This document shows positions 55,489 through 64,000 of a stretch of DNA of 64,000 bases, in pieces. The DNA is from Kalaharituber pfeilii (Eukaryota > Ascomycota > Pezizomycetes > Pezizales > Pezizaceae): assembly GCA_015179045.1 (NCBI GenBank), contig WHUZ01000095.1, positions 157,565 to 221,564 on the forward strand, in the 5' to 3' direction. The notes beneath the pieces were generated by a model that saw only the letters and a list, made by a program, of their open reading frames with translations, ran no database searches and was not told the origin of the DNA. Each line of letters begins with the position of its first letter. Within the stretch, counting starts at the first letter, position 1. A program made the translations under genes and the position numbers.

Positions 55489-56234
55489 TGTTACGGCTAA
55501 GGTGGAAACTTACCCACCACTGTGGCAAGGGGCAAGGGTTCCACTACTACTAGCTGTCACGGCTAAGGTGAAGACTTACCCGCCAAGGGGATAACGCTTA
55601 CCCTGAAATCGAACATAAGACCAATGCTGACTGACCGGACTGATCACCCGTTAGGCTTGGCTGTTGATTCTCGCATTTTTCGTATAGGGTAGTACTACGG
55701 AAGTGTGTGTCATTCGAAATGCAGCTTGATGCATACACTCTACTTACGAAAGCTTTATTAATATACGCACATGCATTAGTACATTCGTTATCTTTGTCCC
55801 GTACTATTTTTGCATGTTTTCGGTTACGTGTGCCTATTACCACAGGTATTGGCATTGATAAGGAATCGCCGCATTGCCAGCCAATTATTCATTTGTTGAC
55901 TACTCATGTATGACTGCGCTGAAGTCTATATTAGCGCCGGCTGGCGATAGCATAGTTAGAAGAAATCAAGACACTAGCAGTGTTCTAAGTTTCTCTATAA
56001 ACTCTGAAACCTATCGTTTCCTTTCTACGCCCGTGAATCACTCCGCTCCGCTGCGCGCTCCACGCCAAACAGCTGCCCATTCGGCCCGCCGTATACACAC
56101 TTCCGTGGCGACTCCGGCACCGCCGTACAACAAACCTCCGTAGCGACTCCGACCCGCCGTATACACTCTTCCGTAGCCGTAACATCCGGTGCCTTCCAGC
56201 GCCCACCGGAGCCGAGCCCCTCACGCCCGTAACA
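55489..56234 (+). repeat. 3' LTR of the chromovirus (GC-normal)
   Basis: 746 bp bounded by TGTTACGG and CCGTAACA, a proper TG...CA with short inverted termini, directly after a polypurine tract. Two internal short repeats of the ACGGCTAAGGTGAAGACTTACCC type lie near its start. It abuts the AT-converted LTR copy at 56235 with no bases in between. Confidence 0.85.
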
Positions 56235-57003
56235 TGTTACAGTTAAGGTAAAAACTTACCCACCAAGGGGTAAGGGTTCTACTACTACTAGCTGTTACGG
56301 CTAAGATAAAAACTTACCCACCAAGGGGATAACGCTTACCCTGAAATTGAACATAAGATCAATGCTAACTGACTGAACTAATTACCTGTTAGGCTTGGCT
56401 GTTAATTCTCGCATTTTTAGATAGGATAGTATTATAGAAGTATATATCATTTGAAACTCTAGTAGCTTGATATATATACTCTACTTATGGAAGCTTTATT
56501 AATATATATATATATATTAGTACATTTATTATTTTTATTTTGTACTATTTTTGTATATTTCAGTTCTATATACCTATTATAATAGGTATTAGTATTAATA
56601 AGAAATTACTATATTACTAGTTATTTAGTTATTTATTGACTAGTTATATATAATTGTACTAAAGTCTATATAAGTACCAGTTGGTAATAGTATAATTAAA
56701 AGAAATTAAGATACTACTAGTATTTTAAGTTTTTTATTACTTTGAAATTTATTATTTCTTTATTATATTTATAAATTGCTCTACTCTATTACATATTTAT
56801 ACTAAGTAGCTGTCCTTCTAGTTTTTTATATCTATACTTCTATAGCTATTATAACCTATCATATATATACTTTTATAATAACTTTAATACTACTATATAG
56901 AAACCTCTATAATAACTTTAATCTACTATATATATTCCTTTATAGCTATAATATTTAATATCTTCTAGTACCTATTAGAGTTTAGCCTCTCATGTTTATA
57001 ATA
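56235..57003 (+). repeat. AT-converted copy of the same LTR (RIP)
   Basis: Collinear with 55489-56234 from TGTTACAGTTAAGGT to CTCATGTTTATAATA. The first about 170 bp carry only scattered changes (CA to TA, TG to TA, CG to TG or CA). After that nearly every C and G is lost. Small indels only. The direction of change fits RIP of one copy but not the other. Confidence 0.88.
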
Positions 57004-59422
57004 TTATACTACTTCTTTACCTACTATTATACTTTTATAATATTAGTATCTAAAGATATATCTATTACTTTCTTATTTTTAAGGACTTTTTCTAAAGATA
57101 TTATTAACTTTTATAACAAGTAAGTAAATATTAATATTATATAGATTACTTAAATCTATAAGTATATAAATTTACTAATAAAAGTATTTTAATATAATAT
57201 ATTTATTTTTCTTTTATAGAGCTAGTAAGAACTATAAAATATAATAACTTATATTACTTAAATACTAGTAAGCTCTCTTTTAAAGTATCTTTTTTATTGA
57301 GTACTAATAGTATAGTTTCCTCTATATTTTTATAACTTACAAATTTTTCTCAATCTGAGTCAATAAATTATATAGTATATACTTCTTTTTTTTATATCCT
57401 ATCTTACAGTTCTTATCAAGTATAAGATTTTATATTTTTTTATTTTCCTATAAGTCAAGTACTACTATAAGCCTTTCTTTTTTTTTTCTTCTTATATATC
57501 TTTTTATAACTTCTATTAAGCCTAAGATCTAATATCTCTTTCTTCTTTATCTATTAGTAAAAAAATAGTTTATATACTAAAGTATTATATACATCAGATA
57601 TACTAATACTATAGAATATTAATTATCTATTTTAGTAATAGAACTTTGATTTAGGCTAATACTATATTTAAATAACTTTCTAAGTTAGCTATTCTGCTTA
57701 ATATTAAGTATTTTCTTTAGTATTTAAAATTTATCTCTTTTTTAATTATATGTTTTTAATTATAATTTAATATTTACTATATTCTCTTTTATAGTCTAAT
57801 ATATACTATATTCTCAACTATAATCTAATATTTATAATATTATTAAATTATATTCTTAAATATAACTTAAATTAGTAATTAACTAGGCATACTTTTTATA
57901 CTTATTATATAGATTTTATTCTACTATACTCTAATATTATATTTAATAACTAATTGTTTATTTATTAATAGCTAACTATATTTATCTATATATAGATACT
58001 TATTGATATTAATTATTCTATTATTCTATATTATTATTTATTATACTATTACTTTTATATATTCTTATTTTACTATAAAGTATATTTTTAAATAACTTAC
58101 TATATTTGTATATAAATTGTACTTATTCTACTATATTTTATACTATTATATAGAATTTACTATATAGAATTTATTATATCTTTTAAATTCCAAATCAATC
58201 TATCTTACTATATCTCATATAATAGAAATAAATCTAAATAATCTATTAAATTAAGCTTATTTGCTATATCTTATACTATTGCACAAAACCTATCATACTA
58301 ATCAAATTTAACTTATTCTACTATATTTTACTTGCTAAAAATAGATCTACAATACCTATAAATTGATTTTATTTTATAACCTTTTATACTATTATATAAA
58401 ACTTACTATACTACTTAAATTTAACTTATTTTATTATATATTAGATAGTAGAAATAGATCTAGATAATTTGTTAATTTAACTCATTTTTTTATATCTTGT
58501 ATAGTAAAAATAAACTTAACTAACTTATTAAATTAAAATATATTCTACTATATATTATATTATTATATTAAATCTATTATACTTATTAAATTTAGCTAAT
58601 ATTATCTTATTACTTGTTATTAAAAGAAGCCTGCTATATCTATTAAGTTAAACTTATTTTACTACCTTTTAAACTATTAAGAGAGATATATTATATCTAT
58701 TAAATTAAGCATATTCTACTATATTATATACTATTAATAGAAATATATTATACTTATTAAATTTAGCTCATATTACTATATCTTATACTATTATATAGAA
58801 TTTGATATATATATTAAAATAAGTTTTTATTTTATATTATACTATTATATAAAACTAGTATTTATATTAGTATAAGTTGAGTTAAGATAAACTTTTAATA
58901 AAATTCCTCTAATCTTACTATAAACTTACTCAAGAACTAAGTAGTAGTTATATAGTATTACTTAACTCAGTTACATTATATATATAACTTATAGTAGCTT
59001 ATTTAGTAGTCAAGTACTAGTTGTATATTATTATACTAACTTAGTTCTGCTTTATATATAACTTATACTAGCTTACTTAGTAGCTAAATTAAGTATATTT
59101 ATAGTATAATAAACTAATTGAATTCAAACTCACTTAAAAAATCTGACTTAGAGCTCATACTAAATATAAATAGTACTAGAACTTAAGAGATTCTTATTAT
59201 CTAGTTATTTTCATCTCTTAAATCTTAATACTCTTATATTATAACTATTAATAATTACTTTATATTATATAAGTAATAAAGTAGCCTTTAGTTAGTTAGT
59301 CTTAGTATAATATCTATACTAGCTACTATTCTTTAAATTTTTTTTTAGTACATGCTATCTTATTACTATACTTCTACTTATACTTTTGCCTTACTTTTAT
59401 CTATACTTGTATTAGCACTTAT

Positions 59423-59655
59423 ATATTATAGCTTGGTATGCTATAGTAGTAGAAGAAAGTTGATTACTTTTAATTTACTAGTATATATAGATATCTAAGA
59501 AAGCTAAGATCTTTGATTATATATACAAATATAAGTAAGTCACTAACTAGCCTATATAAATACTTCTATATATACTAACTATATTACCAAATAGTACTAG
59601 TAGTTCTACCATTTAGTATAATAGTTTATAAATAGTTAGTTATAATTTGTAATAG
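59423..59655. repeat. decayed LTR-like direct repeat (pair 2, left)
   Basis: About 230 bp matching 59873-60095, including AGATATCTAAGAAAGCTAAG and TAGTACTAGTAGTTCTACC. About 217 bp lie between the copies. Differences are mostly transitions. Confidence 0.55.
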
Positions 59656-59872
59656 TACTACTAGTTAGATTACCAGTTCAAATCTTACGTGTAGCAAATG
59701 TTAGATACTATAGATTATCTTTAAATTTAATAAGTGGATTATAGTTATATACTAGTAGCTAGTTATAAAGTAGTATGGTAGTAACATATAAAATTAAAGC
59801 TCTAAGGTAGTAATAGGTAACTGAGGGTTAATATATAGAGAGTCTGAGACGTACTCTACTTGCAAAAGAGTA

Positions 59873-60095
59873 ATATTATAGTTTATTATACTATAATAGT
59901 AAAAGGAAGCTAATTATTAGTACATGTAGATATCTAAGGGAGCTAAGATCCTTGACTATATATATAAATATATGTAAGTTACTGACTCACCTATATAGAT
60001 ACTCTTATATATATCAACTATACTACTAGATAGTACTAGTAGTTCTACCTTTTAGTGCAATAGTTTATAAACAGTTAGTTACAATCTATAATATT
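59873..60095. repeat. decayed LTR-like direct repeat (pair 2, right)
   Basis: Partner of 59423-59655 in the same orientation, retaining some G/C (AGATATCTAAGGGAGCTAAG). Probably another small LTR element or a fragment, within the AT island. Confidence 0.55.
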
Positions 60096-60174
60096 GTATC
60101 TATACTTATATCTATACTTGTATTAGTACTTCTACTTATACTTTAACCTATAGTTTAACTAGTATCTTAGCTTT

Positions 60175-60807
60175 TGTTATAGGCATAATCATTCTTATGC
60201 TATAACACCATCTTGTTTAAGTGTCGTCAAAAGGTACTACTAACTATAAAGCCTACCAGTCGGAAGTTTAGCTAACCTAATACTAGTCAGGTCCGTGGTA
60301 GTGGAACTTCTTCGGTTAAGAAGTAAGTAACTACTAAGATTAGTAATCTTGGTTACTAACTCTTCCGGCAGCTCCTGTTGTACTATTCGTTGTATGATAA
60401 CCTTTTCTTATTTTCTTATATCATCAATCTTTGCATAGAGATTGGAGTTATGATGGTATTTTTAGATAGAGGCTTGCATTAGAGGTTTCAAGTTCTCATA
60501 TTTGTTGTCCTAGAATTTATTGTAAGGGTTGGTCAAAAAGAAAGGCTGTCACTTGGCATTTTTCAGGGTCTGGCTTGATCCCAGAATCCGTTCAAGCTGA
60601 ATTTGTTAACAGCTTTGAAGAACTACATTTTGTATAAATAGAAGCCTGACCCTCGGAGTTAGAAGGGCAAGGACCCGAACTCAACCCTAACAAATATAAA
60701 GCTTTCTTACTACCTTAACTACCTTATTTTCCGTGACTTATATTTAATTATATTTCGCGCGCACTTAGTTATTTAGTAAATGGCTTACCCTCAACGTACC
60801 CGTAACA
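60175..60807 (+). repeat. candidate 5' LTR of the second retroelement
   Basis: Starts TGTTATAGGC at the exact edge of the AT island and ends ACCCGTAACA shortly before a gag ATG. The ends form a 5-bp inverted pair (TGTTA...TAACA) and resemble the ends of the other LTR in the window. The matching 3' LTR would lie beyond the window, so the boundaries are inferred. Confidence 0.5.
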
Positions 60808-60855
60808 CTATATTTGTTAGGTCTTGTTTCGCCACAACCTCACAAATAACCAACA

Positions 60856-62961
60856 ATGGCATCCCACGACTTCCCTGAACTCCCAAAACTCTTGACCGCT
60901 AGGAACGAACTGATCTTATGGAGATCCAAAGATGAAGTGGACTCCTCACTCAGCGCTGAAGCCACGCAGTCAGCTCTCACCACCACACCGAGGCCAGGAC
61001 TCTGACCGCGGACTAAATCCTATATGCACCAAATGCGCATTGAGGATGCCAGAGAACTAGATTGGATTGAAGTCCAACAAAAGCGATTAGACCTACTAGT
61101 TCTTCAAAGACAAGAGAAGATCACTCTCCTACTCTCCATCCTACAGGCAGTAGACCCAGGCCATATTAATGCGCTAATCTCCCAGTTTAACACATGGGCT
61201 TGGAATATAAGTTCACAGCTTAGGGAAACCATAGCCGAAGAAATCGAGAAAGCTCAAACGGAGATAGCTCGTCCTTTCCTGGAATCGTTACCAGTGGAAA
61301 TGGACATAGACCGAAAAGAGGAACTAGAAGTTGAATTCGTCAAACAGCAATTCATCGACCTTCAGAATCAACTCAGGGCCACACTAACAAGTACAAGCAA
61401 CGCTACGAAGCACAAATCCAAGCTGACGCCCAAGCTTGGGAAACCAAGCTTCGAGAACAGTTAACCAAGGAAAAAGCTGAATACGAGGCAACAGTCCTAG
61501 CAGCAGCGAGAATTACTGACTCGAAATGGAGGCTGCTAAACTTAAGTGGGAAGCGGAAACAAAGGAGAAGGTTCAGAACCTAGAAAGGGAGTATACCAAG
61601 GATGCGAATGCTACTATTATCAAGTCCCTAGACAAGAAAAGATTAATGGTCGCAGCCTTGGAGTCTCAATTACAGGACACTAAAATTCTCCTTGACAAAG
61701 AAAAGATAGAGAAAAGAGGGCTGGAAGAAAAAATCACAGCCCAAGAAGGCATTATTAGAGCCAGTCAAGGACAGATAACAGTCTTGGAAGCAGAAATCAC
61801 CTCCTCAAGAACCAGAACAAAGAACTGTAAGATAAAGTAGCAGCCCTTGAGGTCGCACTCCCCCCATCTCGACTGCCAACTAGAACACTATCTCCGGCAC
61901 GAACCGTGACCACTGTCCTCTCCATCCGACCAGCACCATCTCCTCCTCCAAGAAAGAAAGCCAGGCACGAAACCAGACGATGGGATTCACCTGAACCGAA
62001 CCCACTGGCCAGTACATCCCATTCGCCGCCTCCCAACTCTAAGAACTTGGGATAGCAACCTGGACGGACTACAAGTATGGAAGTCCGAAGTAATGGACTT
62101 AGTATACCTCCGAGAGCACCGCCGAACCTTTGCTGAAGAAGATACCAAAATTCTGTATGCATCCCGATCTCTAACCAAGGAGGCGGCAGAATGGCATAGC
62201 CAAAACAAACATATGTACATGGGTCCGGGGCTTCGGAGAGATACCACATTGGAGAAATGGATGGACGATTTGGCAGAGGGAATGGGAATCTACATGCAAG
62301 AGCAGCAAATGCGAGATAAACTCAACACCTATACGCAGAAGGACAAAATCATGGACTATATCAACGCTATGAAGAAAATGAACCACCTCGCCAATTACGA
62401 CGATAAAACGTTCAAGGACAAGGTGGTCAAAGGGTTGAAAAGAAACATTGCCCAATTCTTCCTCATGCAGCCAGGAGTACCCAATGAATCGCTTGATGAC
62501 TGGTACAAACGCGTAGTAGCAGTTGGCATGCGAGATGAGCGAACAACGCAAGTTGTGGTCACAGTGGTGGTAACAAACCTAGTGGCCATTCAAAGGGGAA
62601 ACAATCTTCAGAGAAGAAGAAGGACAGTATGGAAACTACGACCTCTAAGCCCAGCTCATACCTCCCCGGCTCCTCCAAGGAACTCAGCGCCAAATGGAAG
62701 GCCGATGGGAAATGCTCTCGCTGTGGAAGAAAAGGCCACACTTTCAGCAAATGCGTGGCTACGGAAATCGTGAAGGAGTGGAAGACGACCCAGCCAACTA
62801 ATTCAGTCGGTAATAAGAGGAAGAGAGATGATGACAAGAAGGAGGACAAGAAGGAGGTAAGGAAGATTAAACAAGAAAACAAAGGAGACTCGGCTGGGAT
62901 ACAGGCTCGCAGCCTAGCATCACGCATCACCACTCTCGATGAATCTGAGTCGGAAAACTAG
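60856..62961 (+). pseudogene. Ty3/gypsy gag of the second element, frameshifted
   Basis: The ATG at 60856 begins MASHDFPELPKLLTARNELI, interrupted by a stop near 61005. Coding continues in other frames as Gln/Glu/Lys-rich coiled coil (61024-61464, 61526-61840), then a capsid-like segment (62093-62580; WHSQNKHMYMGPGLRRDTTL, TFKDKVVKGLKRNIAQFFLM) and, in another frame, a CCHC zinc knuckle CSRCGRKGHTFSKC (about 62715-62760) followed by a basic tail ending at 62961. Gag packages the retroelement RNA. At least four frame changes make this copy non-functional unless the sequence has indel errors. Confidence 0.75.
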
Positions 62962-63094
62962 CAAAGGCAGATCTTAGCCAATGAAGTGTCTGCCCTCCTC
63001 CTCCTCCAGTTGGCCTCACTCCTCCTCCAATCCTCGAAGGACCTCCAGCAAAGAAATTAATCATTCACAAAGCCGAGCTAAAATAGAAGGAAAA

Positions 63095-64000
63095 CAGTAT
63101 CTCAAAATCAGTAATGATTAGAGTATGTATCGACCAGGAGCAGAAACATCAATGCTCTCCAACAAAGTACCAATCTCACACATCAAAAGAAAATTCCCCA
63201 TCAAGTTCAGAGGAGCCGGCGGTGTGCCCTTACCAAACACTGGACAGAGTATACCCAAAGCTCAAATGACCCTTATCGATGATACTGGTAAAGTTCATAA
63301 AGAACTCATCGACTTCGACATGGGTGATGGAGGAAAGGACTATGATGCACTCTTGTCAATGATGTGGATGGCTAGTCACCAGCCATACATTGATTGGGAC
63401 TTGGACTATGTTGAACTAAATCACGCCAAATGCTCGAAACACATCAAGGCTAGGCGCTTTGAACTTTGTGAAGGGAGGAACTTTACACGACTGAAGAATG
63501 GCAAGCAGGGCAAGTGTTTTTTGGTAGGTATATGCATATTGTAGGACGAAAAATACCCCAAGTGTGCATATTACTAAACGGAAGCTGGTCGAGCAGGTGA
63601 CCTTTGACCTAGCAGCATGGAAGAAGAAATTCCTGAAGGTTTTTGACCCCGAGACTACAGCAAAACTACCCCCGCATCAATCTTATGACCACCACATACC
63701 TCTACAAGAAGGACAACAACCTCCATGAGGACCTATCTATTGACTAAGTGAGAAAGAAGTTAGAGATACTTAAAGAATACATTGAATAGATGTTAAAAGA
63801 AGGAAAGATCCGACCCTCACAATCCCCGGCAGGTGCACCCATCCTGTTCGTCCCAAAAAAGAATGGCAAACTCCATGTGTGTCGACTATAGAGGCCTTAA
63901 CCGAATCACTATCAAGAACCGCTACCCCCTCCCACTAATGGCAGAACTCCGAGACCGACTCCGCAAGGGCAAATACTTCACCGCCCTTGACTTAAAGAAC
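63095..64000 (+). pseudogene. pol of the second element: protease and start of RT, truncated by window end
   Basis: The retroviral-type aspartic protease region lies at about 63115-63544 (GAETSMLSNKVPISHIKRKF and FDMGDGGKDYDALLSM). The catalytic Asp codon lies in a different frame from the rest, so the active-site triplet is broken by an indel. RT begins at about 63800 ([16 protein letters not shown]; then, after a further frame change near 63870, [20 protein letters not shown]) and continues off the right end at [12 protein letters not shown] wording differs from the chromovirus at 51-56 kb, so this is a separate family or lineage. Confidence 0.75.

Larger units (their letters stand above)
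51273..56234 (+). mobile_element. internally deleted Ty3/gypsy chromovirus, GC-normal copy
   Basis: A retrotransposon in plus orientation with gag/pol remnants between 51429 and 55488, a polypurine tract (AAACGGGGGGGTAA) just before a complete 3' LTR (55489-56234), and an abnormal 5' end. The 5' LTR is reduced to its last about 27 bp (51402-51428), preceded by an inverted copy of the LTR 3' end (51273-51404). Pol is broken by many frameshifts and stops. The integrase-to-chromodomain part has lost much of the integrase C-terminal region. Despite this the DNA is not AT-converted, so it escaped the RIP that hit its neighbours. Not autonomous. Confidence 0.82.
57004..60174 (+). mobile_element. 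AT-converted retroelement body and other decayed repeats
   Basis: The first about 540 bp are collinear with the chromovirus leader (51429 to about 51880): TACACCGCTCCTTCACCTAC corresponds to TATACTACTTCTTTACCTAC, and GAGCCCGAGATC to AAGCCTAAGATC. So this is a second, same-orientation copy of the element with RIP-type decay. Further right the correspondence can no longer be followed by eye. The sequence is almost pure A/T, holds no genes, and contains another pair of direct repeats near its right end. Confidence 0.75.

Noticed and set aside
59660..59700. tRNA-like T-loop (AGTTCAAATC)
   Set aside because: No stems can be built around it; it lies in AT-converted repeat DNA.

Overview
This is a nuclear window from a filamentous ascomycete (Pezizomycotina). 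The evidence is many short GT-AG introns of about 50-120 nt, a conventional fungal kinesin, a fungal DUF1965-type copper amine oxidase, an Msc2-like zinc transporter, and a retroelement-rich end carrying C-to-T/G-to-A decay typical of repeat-induced point mutation (RIP). I cannot assign a class or species from sequence alone.

Layout. 1-2439 is gene-poor and holds a tiny mariner-like foldback. 2440-31 kb and on to 34.6 kb is ordinary gene space with wide, low-complexity intergenic stretches. It contains a secreted copper amine oxidase (+), a CCDC124/Lso2-like ribosome-associated protein (+), an unrecognised 1115-residue membrane-tailed protein (+), a TM9/EMP70 protein (-, with a frameshift), a broken ALG1 mannosyltransferase relic (-), an Msc2-type zinc transporter (+, with a probable frameshift), a Ser/Pro-rich single-pass membrane protein (-), a dienelactone-hydrolase/SnoaL-like protein (-), a histidine phosphatase (-) and a UBE2G1/Ubc15-type ubiquitin-conjugating enzyme (-). 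34.6-40.6 kb is accessory: a 1.29-kb element bounded by a perfect 16-bp inverted repeat, and two about 1-kb TA-flanked units in opposite orientation that each encode related forms of an unknown acidic protein. 40.6-48.8 kb is a same-strand run of three intact multi-exon genes: Mo25, a 5'-nucleotidase-family phosphoesterase and kinesin-1.

From 49.2 kb to the end the window is transposon territory. An AT-only island (49.2-51.24 kb) contains a pair of decayed LTR-like repeats. It is followed by a GC-normal, internally deleted Ty3/gypsy chromovirus (51.27-56.23 kb) with a complete 3' LTR but a 5' end replaced by an inverted LTR fragment. Directly abutting it is a collinear, same-orientation copy of the same LTR and leader that has been converted almost entirely to A/T (from 56.235 kb). 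After more AT-rich sequence a second, different Ty3/gypsy element starts (LTR candidate 60.175-60.807 kb, gag, zinc knuckle, protease, RT) and runs off the window.

The host genes are housekeeping and do not form a pathway cluster. Kinesin-1 and Mo25 act in polarised growth and transport, TM9 and Msc2 in endomembranes, and the E2 in protein turnover. Exon coordinates were derived by hand from splice consensus, reading-frame continuity and remembered family sequences. No database search was possible.
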